From Desulfobacterales bacterium (GTDB lineage Bacteria > Desulfobacterota > Desulfobacteria > Desulfobacterales > JASFBJ01): a stretch of DNA of 6,733 nucleotides. A program made the position numbers and the translations under genes. Below are positions 1-6,116 of the stretch, one piece after another. Below the pieces are notes generated by a model, which saw nothing but the letters and a program-made list of their open reading frames with translations, did no database searches and had not been told where the DNA came from. Positions within the stretch are counted from its first letter, which is position 1, and every line of letters begins with the position of its first letter. The stretch lies in assembly GCA_030149585.1 (NCBI GenBank), contig JASFBJ010000203.1, positions 1 through 6,733 on the forward strand. Direction: 5' to 3'.

Positions 1-3
1 GTC

Positions 4-29
4 GGAGATATACTATTAGTATTATCTCC
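4..29 (-). repeat. Imperfect inverted repeat downstream of the last dehydrogenase gene, possible terminator
   Basis: The two 6-bp arms (ggagat at 4-9 and atctcc at 24-29) are followed inward by 5-bp arms (atact at 10-14, agtat at 18-22). One base is bulged (23) and the loop is 3 nt, giving 11 pairs in all. It lies about 90 nt past the stop codon of the 118-1245 gene, where a transcript end would be expected. No T-run can be seen after it on the minus strand, because the window ends three bases later. It could equally be an operator or leader element of the next gene. The remaining sequence (30-117) shows no open reading frame with a ribosome binding site on the minus strand. Confidence 0.4.
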
Positions 30-117
30 TCTCTCTGGCCTTGTTAAATTTATTAGGTGACAATCTATATGAATGTGAAAACCAATCAATGCATTTCTTT
101 TTCTTTAATGTCCCAAT

Positions 118-1245
118 CTACATCCCCAATTCATCTGCCAGTTTCTGATAATGATAATCACTTGTCCCTTGCCAGATTCCTGTTGTTTTGGCCCGATTGG
201 AATACAGGTGCAAATCGTATTCAAGCGCATATCCTATACCGCCATAAAGCTGATGAGCCATGATTGCCGTATCTCTATAGGCATTGCCAATCCAGGCTTT
301 AGCTATTGCAATTTCTTTAGCGCAGGATTTTCCCTCACTTAATCTCCAGACTGCATTATAGGCGGCATAATAAGCCCCTTCGATATCCATGGCCATCTTT
401 GTCATATGATGTTGCACTGCTTGAAAGCTACCAATAGGATGTTTAAATTGAATTCGATTTCTAACATAATTTGCCGTCATTTTAATTATTTCTTGAGCGC
501 CACCCACCATTTCAACACACTGCAGAGCTGTTGTCTGGTCGGCAGTTTGCTTAATGATCTTTTTTGCATCTCCTGTTTCTCCAATAATCTGGTCCACAGG
601 CACTTCAACATTTTCCAATATCACTTCACTTTGACTGTCCAGTCCAAAAGTTTTCAGAGCTTCAAAGGTCAATCCTTTGCTTGATTTATCAATGAGAAAA
701 AGGGTTATGGCTGTATCAGATGTATTTTCTTCAGTGCGTGCCGCCACAATTAAATAATCAGCGGAAACAGTGTTTTGCACGAATAGTTTTTCCCCGGAAA
801 TATAGTATTTCCCGTTAATCAGCCGGGCATTTGTTTTAAGATAATTTAGGTCATTTATGGCTTGAGGCTCGGTTATTGCCATGGTGATTCTCATTTTACC
901 TTCGCTGATTGCTGAAAGTAGTTCTTTTTTTTGATCTGTTCCGCCACCGTTTAAAATACAGAATGCAGCTGCCATATTTGAGTAAAAAACTGTCGGCATC
1001 AGAGCCCTGCCACATTCTTCATATAATGTGGCCAGCTCCATCAAACCCATTTCTTCGCCTTTATATTCCTGAGAAAAAGTCAGCCCCAGCCATCCAAGCT
1101 CGGCAATCTTTTGCCAAAAATCTTTCTCAACTTCAACGTTCTTCTCTTGAAGTTCTCGTATATGTTCTTTTGTTAGTTCTTTGGAAAAAAACTTTTTGGC
1201 ACTGTCTTTTATCATTTTTTGTTCGACTGTGAAATTAAAGTCCAT
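118..1245 (-). CDS. Acyl-CoA dehydrogenase-like flavoprotein, probable non-catalytic subunit (PimD-like)
   Basis: This 375-residue protein has the full acyl-CoA dehydrogenase fold order: an N-terminal helical domain (about 1-115), a middle beta domain (about 118-225, with TMAITEPQA at 121-129) and a C-terminal helical domain with the FAD/dimer motifs RNRIQFKHPIGSFQAVQH (263-280) and QLYGGIGYALEYDLHLY (332-348). The family alpha,beta-desaturates acyl-CoAs in the cytoplasm and passes electrons to ETF. Neither usual catalytic glutamate is present. The position matching medium-chain dehydrogenase Glu376 is Gln359 (WQGT, 358-361), and the position matching the isovaleryl-CoA dehydrogenase helix-G glutamate appears to be Gln242. 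By analogy with heteromeric pairs such as pimeloyl-CoA dehydrogenase PimC/PimD and the steroid ChsE enzymes, I infer it is a structural partner of the upstream dehydrogenase, 53 nt away. The ATG follows tandem AAGGA motifs (1248-1256); the distal copy is 6 nt from the start. A small TTTCG/CGAAA inverted repeat (1255-1267) overlaps this ribosome binding region. Confidence 0.93.
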   Translation of the reverse strand: MDFNFTVEQKMIKDSAKKFFSKELTKEHIRELQEKNVEVEKDFWQKIAELGWLGLTFSQEYKGEEMGLMELATLYEECGRALMPTVFYSNMAAAFCILNGGGTDQKKELLSAISEGKMRITMAITEPQAINDLNYLKTNARLINGKYYISGEKLFVQNTVSADYLIVAARTEENTSDTAITLFLIDKSSKGLTFEALKTFGLDSQSEVILENVEVPVDQIIGETGDAKKIIKQTADQTTALQCVEMVGGAQEIIKMTANYVRNRIQFKHPIGSFQAVQHHMTKMAMDIEGAYYAAYNAVWRLSEGKSCAKEIAIAKAWIGNAYRDTAIMAHQLYGGIGYALEYDLHLYSNRAKTTGIWQGTSDYHYQKLADELGM

Positions 1246-1298
1246 GTTCCTTCCTTTCGTATCGAAAATTATTAACTATATCTTATGCTGTCGCATTA

Positions 1299-2480
1299 TT
1301 ATCGGACACCGGAACGTGGTAGTTTTAATCCTTTTTGAGCAACGATATCGCGTAAAATTTCGTTGGTTCCACCTCCGAAACGATAAAATGGGGCCATACG
1401 ATAAAGTCTTTCCAAATCACCATTTAAAGGAACCCATTTTGAATGTTGTCTTAACTGGCCATAAAGATCCATTACCTGGGTTCCAATATCACCCACCTTG
1501 GCCTTTAATTCACTCCCCATAATTTTCCCCATTAACATTTCTTTAATGGGAAACTTGTTTTCATCAATCATTGAGGCCGCTGCATAGCATAGCCATTTAC
1601 ATAATTCCAATTCCGCATATAACTCCGCAACTCGCTGTCTGACCATTATGTTTTTAGAAAGAATTTTTCCATCAATCGTTGTTTCCTTAAGAAAATCAAT
1701 GGTTTCAGTCAATAGACTTCTGACATCGGCAATAGAACCAATATCAAATCTTTCCAGGTTAAGGGCCATCATCGCGTATTTCCAGCCTTCATTTAGATTC
1801 CCGACGAGGTTATCGCAGGGGACTCGAACATTATCAAAAAAAACCTCGTTTGTGCGCAAATCTCCCCAGGTATGTATCGGCAAAACTTTTACCCCTGGAT
1901 GATTAATGGGTACCAGGATAATTGAAATACCCTTATGCTTTGCTACATCAGGATCAGTTCGACAAGCGAGAAACTCATGGGTGGCTATATGTCCTTCGCT
2001 ATTCCAGGTCTTTTGACCGTTTATAACAAATTCATCGCCGTCAATCACTGCTTCGGTTTTAAGGTTCGCCAGGTCTGATCCAGCTTCGGGCTCAGAGTAT
2101 CCCAATGCCAAATCAATTTCGCCACTCACGATTTTCGGAATCCATTCCTTCTTCATTTTTTCCGAACCAACCCGCATTATTGTCGGCGCCAAAGAGGTCA
2201 GAGTCATTCCAATTGTAGGTGCTTTGGCACTTCTAAACTCTTCCATAAAAATAAACTGTTTAATCATGGTCTCGCCCATTCCTCCGTATTCTTTGGGCCA
2301 GCCAATTCCAATCCATCCCTTTTCCTCCACTTTTTTAAGAAAAGCTTTTGCCAAAGGCCCATTTGAGATGGGGTCGGAATTCCTCTTTTCTTCCTGCAAT
2401 TCGGGCGTGATATTTTGCCGGAGAAAGTCCCTTATTTCATCTCTCCACACAATTTGATCCTCAGTAAACTCAAAACGCAT
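1299..2480 (-). CDS. Acyl-CoA dehydrogenase, probable catalytic subunit (PimC-like)
   Basis: This 393-residue acyl-CoA dehydrogenase has the typical length and domain order: an N-terminal helical domain with GWIGIGWPKEYGG (55-67), a beta domain with the flavin-proximal GYSEPEAGSDL (127-137) and NGQKTWNSEG (154-163), and a C-terminal helical domain ending FGGGTNEILRDIVA (368-381). It should oxidise an acyl-CoA to the 2,3-enoyl-CoA with FAD, in the cytoplasm, with ETF as acceptor. The medium-chain dehydrogenase Glu376 position, just before the GT of this last motif, is Gly370. Glu243 in LNLERFDI (240-247) sits where isovaleryl-CoA dehydrogenase and many FadE-type enzymes carry their base, so the protein is probably active. 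It is the first gene after the terminator at 2546-2592 and likely forms a two-gene unit with the gene at 118-1245. AAGGA at 2487-2491, 6 nt before the ATG, supports the start. Its substrate is unknown; a PimC-like role on dicarboxyl- or ring-derived acyl-CoA is one possibility. Confidence 0.94.
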   Translation of the reverse strand: MRFEFTEDQIVWRDEIRDFLRQNITPELQEEKRNSDPISNGPLAKAFLKKVEEKGWIGIGWPKEYGGMGETMIKQFIFMEEFRSAKAPTIGMTLTSLAPTIMRVGSEKMKKEWIPKIVSGEIDLALGYSEPEAGSDLANLKTEAVIDGDEFVINGQKTWNSEGHIATHEFLACRTDPDVAKHKGISIILVPINHPGVKVLPIHTWGDLRTNEVFFDNVRVPCDNLVGNLNEGWKYAMMALNLERFDIGSIADVRSLLTETIDFLKETTIDGKILSKNIMVRQRVAELYAELELCKWLCYAAASMIDENKFPIKEMLMGKIMGSELKAKVGDIGTQVMDLYGQLRQHSKWVPLNGDLERLYRMAPFYRFGGGTNEILRDIVAQKGLKLPRSGVR

Positions 2481-2507
2481 GTTGTATCCTTTTCAGTTTT
2501 TTAATTC

Positions 2508-2531
2508 GTTTCCACGCTGGAGCATGGAACC
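2508..2531. promoter_or_regulatory. Operator-like dyad upstream of the dehydrogenase pair
   Basis: An interrupted palindrome is centred between 2519 and 2520. Its core has half-sites TTCCA.GCT and AGC.TGGAA (2510-2529) with mismatches only at the fourth position of the CCA.GCT arm and at the central GG, plus an outer G/C pair (2508/2531). The two-base centre makes it unsuitable as an RNA hairpin but normal for a dimeric repressor site. It lies between the terminator and the ribosome binding site, about 28 nt upstream of the ATG at 2480, where a promoter for the dehydrogenase pair would be expected. No convincing -35/-10 pair could be assigned around it. The regulator, if there is one, is not in the window. 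Confidence 0.35.
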
Positions 2532-2545
2532 AGGCCAAGGGGCAT

Positions 2546-2592
2546 AAAAAAAAAGAACTCCTTTATTTCCATATTACCAGAGTTCTTTTTTT
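2546..2592 (-). terminator. Intrinsic terminator after the AtuA-type gene pair
   Basis: A perfect 13-bp stem is formed by 2548-2560 and 2580-2592, with GAACTC/GAGTTC at its loop-proximal end and a 19-nt loop (2561-2579). Read on the minus strand, the stem runs into nine consecutive T (the A-run at 2546-2554, part of which pairs with the upstream A-run). It starts about 20 nt after the stop codon at 2613. The A-run/T-run symmetry also makes it readable as a terminator on the plus strand. It separates the thiolase/AtuA unit from the dehydrogenase pair and implies that the pair has its own promoter or depends on read-through. Confidence 0.85.
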
Positions 2593-2612
2593 GCCACCAT
2601 TAAAGGAGGATA

Positions 2613-2930
2613 CTATACATCTATTTCCATCCGCAAAATAGCGGTTGCCATAGCTTTTCCAGTAACATCCCATCTGAGTGTTTTTGTTGCTCCACCACCA
2701 AGGGCATTGTCCATAACGACCTTGATTGCGCAGAGATTATCCATTGGATAAACCTGGATGTCACCTAACACATTACCCTTAAAAAATGCCTTGAGTTTTT
2801 CGGGAGTTATTTCTCTTTTAATGATCTGATAATTCTCTTCATTTTTCGCAATAATTCCCAGATCGGATCGATCACCTTTATCCCCTGATCTGGCCCAGGC
2901 GAGATCAATCAATTGGACTTTTTTGCCCAT
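2613..2930 (-). CDS. AtuA C-terminal-domain protein (AtuA-related small protein)
   Basis: This 105-residue protein matches the C-terminal domain that is fused to the large domain in Pseudomonas AtuA. The signature AWARSGDKGDRSDLGI (11-26) is at the N-terminus, and NALGGGATKTLRWDVTGKA (75-93) is the other conserved block. The biochemical function of this domain is not established; the family name comes from acyclic terpene utilisation. The start codon overlaps the stop codon of the large AtuA-family gene (TAATG, 1 nt shared), and its ribosome binding site lies inside that gene, so the two are probably translationally coupled, made in similar amounts and part of one complex. No signal peptide or membrane segment is visible, so it should be cytoplasmic. 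It is the last gene before the terminator at 2546-2592. The family assignment is firm; the role is not. Confidence 0.92.
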   Translation of the reverse strand: MGKKVQLIDLAWARSGDKGDRSDLGIIAKNEENYQIIKREITPEKLKAFFKGNVLGDIQVYPMDNLCAIKVVMDNALGGGATKTLRWDVTGKAMATAILRMEIDV

Positions 2931-4306
2931 TATTTCACCTCCATTATTGTTAATGTTGTTTTTACTTCCTCACGGGGAATCAACGCAGGCCATAAGGCGA
3001 TTATTTCCCTTTCCTTGTTGGGAGCGTTAAAAGCAGTCCCCACCGGACCAGTACAAAGAGCTCCTCCGATGACGAAACGTCGCACCAGATAAGCTTCTTT
3101 TTTGCTGCTCAACTTTGCAGTCACACGAAATCCAATTTCATTAATGGTGCTTTCATCAACTGGAATTGGTGATACTTCACCATGCAATGCGTTCACACCA
3201 ATCATATCAAATCTTAGCTCTTTGGGCTCTATATTAAACTTTTTAAACCTTTCCCTGACGATTTCCTCGTACCTTTTTGCCTTGGAAATAGCTTTGGGCC
3301 ATGGAATAAGCATCATGAGTTCAGCAATATACCCGTCATGATAACCTATCTGCATTTTTAATTTTTCCGGGCGTTTCTTCCCTGTCATGTTTGAGACTTT
3401 AATCCGATTCTTGCCCACTTCCTCCAGCTTCAACGTTGTTAAATCGGCAATCCCATCCGGCATAATATAATTCCTGGGATCATGGGTTTCGTAGACCAAA
3501 TGTTCCTTGATGGTTTCTACAGTTAATAAACCACCGGATTCCGGAGTCTTTGTAATAATTGCTTCACCATTTTCGTAAAATTCAGCGATTGGCATACCAA
3601 TATTCCAGGGTTCTTTTACGTTTTCCCAGAAATTGGAGCTTCCGCCGGTTACCCATTCACCACATTCAATGATGTGTCCGATTGTGATCGCTGCCCCTAT
3701 TTTATCAATATCCTCGGGTTTATCGTAATTCAAACCAAATTCATACATAATGGGACCGACATATAAGGCATTATCAGACAATCTACCTCCAATTACTATA
3801 TCAGCGCCTTCTTTTAGGGCTTTAGCAACCAAATCAGCGCCAATATAGGCATGGGCGGAAACCAGTCTATCCCTGATCACCTGAATATCTGTCTCGCCTG
3901 TATCCATATTCGCCAGATTAATATCGCGCCTAAGAACATCATCAATCTTATCCATCATATCATCGCCTTCGATGACTCCGATCTTCATTGGTGGTAAACC
4001 CAGCGCTTTAATGATTTTAGAGACTTCCTTTGCTGCTTGCATTGGATTGGTCCCACCACCATTGGTGATGATTTTTGTTCCTTTTTTCACACAAAAGGGG
4101 AGTACGATTTTCATAAATTCCAATAAATCGGGAATATAACCCATCTTTGGGTTACGCATTTTCATGCGCTGGAGGATTGACATGGTTAATTCAGCCAAGA
4201 GCTCAATTCCCAAATAATCAAGATCTGCCCTCTGAACCAGTTCTGTCGGGAAATCAATTGGAGTTCCCCAATAGCCGGTGCCGGCTCCCAAGGTTATTTT
4301 TTTCAT
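2930..4306 (-). CDS. AtuA-family protein, large domain (DUF1446)
   Basis: This 458-residue protein is the N-terminal, large part of the AtuA family (DUF1446). Visible family blocks are LGAGTGYWGT (6-15), TNGGGTNP (81-88), ADIVIGGRLSDNAL (168-181), GHIIECGEWVTGG (210-222), SGGLLTVETIKEHLVYETHDP (257-277, with the PD-type motif at 283-284) and ALCTGPVGTAFNAP (416-429). In Pseudomonas, AtuA is required for citronellol/geraniol use and carries this domain plus a C-terminal domain in one chain of roughly 590 residues; here the second domain is the next gene. The reaction is unknown to me; the neighbours point to an acyl-CoA step, and the conserved His211/Cys215 are candidates for function. The start is supported by AAGGA at 4314-4318, 7 nt before the ATG. 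It lies 50 nt after the thiolase gene and should be cotranscribed with it. No signal peptide is seen; cytoplasmic. Confidence 0.93.
   Translation of the reverse strand: MKKITLGAGTGYWGTPIDFPTELVQRADLDYLGIELLAELTMSILQRMKMRNPKMGYIPDLLEFMKIVLPFCVKKGTKIITNGGGTNPMQAAKEVSKIIKALGLPPMKIGVIEGDDMMDKIDDVLRRDINLANMDTGETDIQVIRDRLVSAHAYIGADLVAKALKEGADIVIGGRLSDNALYVGPIMYEFGLNYDKPEDIDKIGAAITIGHIIECGEWVTGGSSNFWENVKEPWNIGMPIAEFYENGEAIITKTPESGGLLTVETIKEHLVYETHDPRNYIMPDGIADLTTLKLEEVGKNRIKVSNMTGKKRPEKLKMQIGYHDGYIAELMMLIPWPKAISKAKRYEEIVRERFKKFNIEPKELRFDMIGVNALHGEVSPIPVDESTINEIGFRVTAKLSSKKEAYLVRRFVIGGALCTGPVGTAFNAPNKEREIIALWPALIPREEVKTTLTIMEVK
2935..2942 (-). promoter_or_regulatory. Ribosome binding site inside the end of the large AtuA gene
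   Basis: The minus strand reads GGAGGTGA, a near-perfect match to the anti-Shine-Dalgarno sequence, 4 nt before the ATG at 2930. It encodes part of the last residues (Met-Glu-Val-Lys) of the upstream protein, so the C-terminus of the large protein and the initiation signal of the small protein share the same bases. This decides the start of the small gene and supports translational coupling. Confidence 0.85.
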
Positions 4307-4339
4307 AAAATTATCCTTATTTTTATTTGTTGTGTTGTT

Positions 4340-4368
4340 ATAATAGAGGGTTTATATTATGTTTTTAA
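4340..4368 (-). promoter_or_regulatory. Weak candidate internal promoter before the AtuA-type genes
   Basis: On the minus strand, TTAAAA (4363-4368) and TATTAT (4340-4345) are separated by 17 nt, overlapping the end of the thiolase gene and the 50-nt spacer. TATTAT is a fair -10 box, but the -35 box matches only four of six consensus bases and the whole spacer is A+T-rich, so a chance match is likely. If real, it would start a transcript about 25-30 nt before the ATG at 4306. Confidence 0.2.
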
Positions 4369-5517
4369 AATCGTAACTGAACTGTTTGGCCCGGCACCCA
4401 TTGCATGAGCAAGGCCAATCCTGGCCTTGGATACCTGGCGAGGACCCGCTGTTCCTCTTAGTTGAGTTATAATTTCACAGATCTGGGCTATTCCGGTAGC
4501 GCCTAAGGGATGGCCGCGTGACATCAAGCCCCCGTCGGTATTTACAGGCATTTTCCCATCAATATTAAAATACCCATCCTTTAAAAGACCGGGGGCTTCA
4601 CCTTTTTTGCAAAATCCAAGCTTTTCTATATCCCATAACTCTGCCGGTGCCATGGTATCATAAGCCTGTATCAAATCCATATCTTCTGGTCCATACCCGG
4701 CAATATTAAAGGCCTCTTCTACTGAAAGCTCAACAAGCCCTTTTGCGGCTGGAAATTTCAGGCTGGAGCTGGTTCCCATAGCCAGGGCACCTTCACCGTA
4801 AACTCCGGATGTCAATACCGAAGCTGCCACTGAAACTGCCCTTATTTTATTTTTCAGCATTTTTTCGCTGCACAAAATTACGGCTCCCGCACCATCGGCC
4901 AGCGGACAACAGTGAAAAAGCTGTAATGGGGTGGCTACCATCCTGGAATTTTGCACCTCTTCAATGGTGACTTTCTTTTGAAAACGTGCATTAGGATTCA
5001 GCGATCCATTATTTCTATTTTTGACGGTGACTCTTGCAAAATCTTCTGCAGTGGCACTGGTTTCTTCCATATATTCCACTGTTTCATTGGCATAATTGGC
5101 CATTTGAACATTAAAACCAGAAGAAAGTTCCCAGGGGCGAAATGCTGTGCTCGGGATAGGGCCTCTGGGCATTTTTTCCATGCCTATGGCTATGGCTACA
5201 TCATAAATTTCAGATGCAACCATCTGATAGGCCAGCCGGAAGGCTGAGCCACCACTGGAACAGGCATTTTCAACATTAATTATTGGTATGCCTGAAAGCC
5301 CCACCTCTTTAATGGCCTGATGCCCTGAACCTGTGCCCTGATATACACTGCCGCAAAAGGCAGCCTGCATATCTTTCCATTCCATCTGAGCATCCAAAAG
5401 CGCATTAAATATGGCCTCACTGCCAAAATCATAGCACTCCTGATCAGGGAAAAAACCCCAATGGGTTAGCCCGGCACCAGCCACAAATACTTTTCTCATA
5501 GAGTTTAAATTCTTCAT
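4357..5517 (-). CDS. Thiolase-family protein (SCP2/BbsB-like), partner of the DUF35 protein
   Basis: This 386-residue thiolase-fold enzyme has usual full length. The nucleophilic cysteine motif ENACSSGGSAF (83-93) gives Cys86, and the GHPLGATG motif (335-342) gives His336. Near the C-terminus, where degradative thiolases carry a second cysteine in a CxGGG-type motif, it reads GLAHAMGAGPNSS (368-380) with His371, as in SCP2/non-specific lipid-transfer-type thiolases. The family cleaves 3-oxoacyl-CoA with CoA in the cytoplasm; related DUF35-dependent members include the benzoylsuccinyl-CoA thiolase BbsAB of anaerobic toluene degradation and, with different catalytic residues, steroid side-chain aldolases. 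With both Cys86 and His336 kept, thiolysis is more likely than aldol cleavage here. The gene begins 15 nt after the DUF35 gene. Met1 is chosen because AAGGA at 5525-5529 lies 7 nt before it; the in-frame Met7 has no such site. The acyl substrate is unknown. Confidence 0.93.
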   Translation of the reverse strand: MKNLNSMRKVFVAGAGLTHWGFFPDQECYDFGSEAIFNALLDAQMEWKDMQAAFCGSVYQGTGSGHQAIKEVGLSGIPIINVENACSSGGSAFRLAYQMVASEIYDVAIAIGMEKMPRGPIPSTAFRPWELSSGFNVQMANYANETVEYMEETSATAEDFARVTVKNRNNGSLNPNARFQKKVTIEEVQNSRMVATPLQLFHCCPLADGAGAVILCSEKMLKNKIRAVSVAASVLTSGVYGEGALAMGTSSSLKFPAAKGLVELSVEEAFNIAGYGPEDMDLIQAYDTMAPAELWDIEKLGFCKKGEAPGLLKDGYFNIDGKMPVNTDGGLMSRGHPLGATGIAQICEIITQLRGTAGPRQVSKARIGLAHAMGAGPNSSVTILKT

Positions 5518-5532
5518 ATTTTTATCCTTAAA

Positions 5533-5967
5533 TTATACCAGGGGACTAAACTTAAAGGTCATTATTTCATTACCATCCTGATCATCGCAAAGTTTATCAA
5601 TCACCAGTTTAGCTTTTCGGCCGACTTTAAGATCATTATAATCTTTTGCCGTAAAAATGGTTATTACCCTCACGCCTTCAGGCAGATCCACCTGTCCGTA
5701 AGCATAGGGAACCGGCCCAAAATAAAAACCGCCCCCTGGTTGTTGCATTACAACACTGAAACTGATAATTTTTCCTTCACTGCTTAATATAATATCTTCC
5801 AGTGCTTTTTGCTGGCAATGAATACACCAGCCCTTTTCCTTTTTCGGAAAAAATATTTCTCCGCAATTATTACATTTACTTCCAATCAGTCTGGGTTCCG
5901 CATATTCGGAATCAGTCGTCCAGAAACCTTCCTTAAGCCGAATAGTTTTTTTTTGATTTACTCCCAT
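5533..5967 (-). CDS. Zinc-ribbon/OB-fold protein (DUF35 family), thiolase partner
   Basis: This 144-residue protein has the DUF35 layout: an N-terminal helix region (GFWTTDSEYAEPRLIGSKC, 14-32), a rubredoxin-like zinc ribbon with two CxxC pairs (Cys32/Cys35 and Cys48/Cys51), then an OB-fold (about 60-141) with the common block GPVPYAYGQVDLPEGVRV (84-101). Such proteins form complexes with thiolase-fold enzymes and help shape or bridge the CoA/acyl site, as in BbsA/BbsB, archaeal thiolase/HMG-CoA synthase complexes and steroid aldolase complexes. The thiolase starting 15 nt downstream is the obvious partner. All four metal-ligand cysteines are intact. The start has a strong AGGAGG (5976-5981) 8 nt before the ATG. 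This is the first gene after the 149-nt gap with an inverted repeat, so it may open a transcription unit. Confidence 0.93.
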   Translation of the reverse strand: MGVNQKKTIRLKEGFWTTDSEYAEPRLIGSKCNNCGEIFFPKKEKGWCIHCQQKALEDIILSSEGKIISFSVVMQQPGGGFYFGPVPYAYGQVDLPEGVRVITIFTAKDYNDLKVGRKAKLVIDKLCDDQDGNEIMTFKFSPLV

Positions 5968-6031
5968 TTTATTTTCCTCCTGAAAATTTTAAATCCAAAT
6001 TTTGAGCAATAATACAGGGCAGGTGTATCAA

Positions 6032-6066
6032 CAGACTGCTGCAAGACCGCCAATATCAGCAGTCTG
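6032..6066. repeat. Perfect 10-bp inverted repeat between the ABC gene and the DUF35 gene
   Basis: The arms cagactgctg (6032-6041) and cagcagtctg (6057-6066) are perfectly complementary, with a 15-nt spacer. It sits about 50 nt past the stop codon of the livF-like gene and about 65 nt before the next start. No T-run follows on the minus strand, so it is not a standard intrinsic terminator. It could be an mRNA-stabilising or processing hairpin at the end of the transporter message, a Rho-dependent or T-less terminator, or a DNA site for a dimeric regulator. I could not assign a convincing -35/-10 promoter in the 149-nt gap. Confidence 0.6.
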
Positions 6067-6116
6067 AATACCAAAGAGAAAGGCTGAACCCTGGTCAGGA
6101 TCACCTGAAACAGTAA

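Noticed and set aside
57..1522. Several plus-strand open frames (68-113 codons) across the two dehydrogenase genes
   Set aside because: They lie antisense to well-matched full-length dehydrogenases, have no recognisable domains and no convincing ribosome binding sites; they are shadows of the minus-strand codon pattern.
2600..2610. AAAGGAGGAT on the plus strand, resembling a ribosome binding site
   Set aside because: No start codon with a sustained plus-strand frame follows, and the bases lie just past and at the end of the small AtuA gene on the other strand.
2930..2932. Overlap of the two AtuA-type genes as a possible frameshift of a fused gene
   Set aside because: The small gene has its own ATG with a strong ribosome binding site, and both proteins begin and end at natural domain borders, so a true split is the better reading.
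4951..5247. Plus-strand open frame of 98 codons inside the thiolase gene
   Set aside because: Cys/Phe/Ile/His-rich composition without a family match; fully antisense to the conserved thiolase core.
6008..6036. Possible promoter (TTGATA and TATTAT on the minus strand) before the DUF35 gene
   Set aside because: The two boxes are only 11 nt apart, and no acceptable -35 box lies 16-18 nt from TATTAT.
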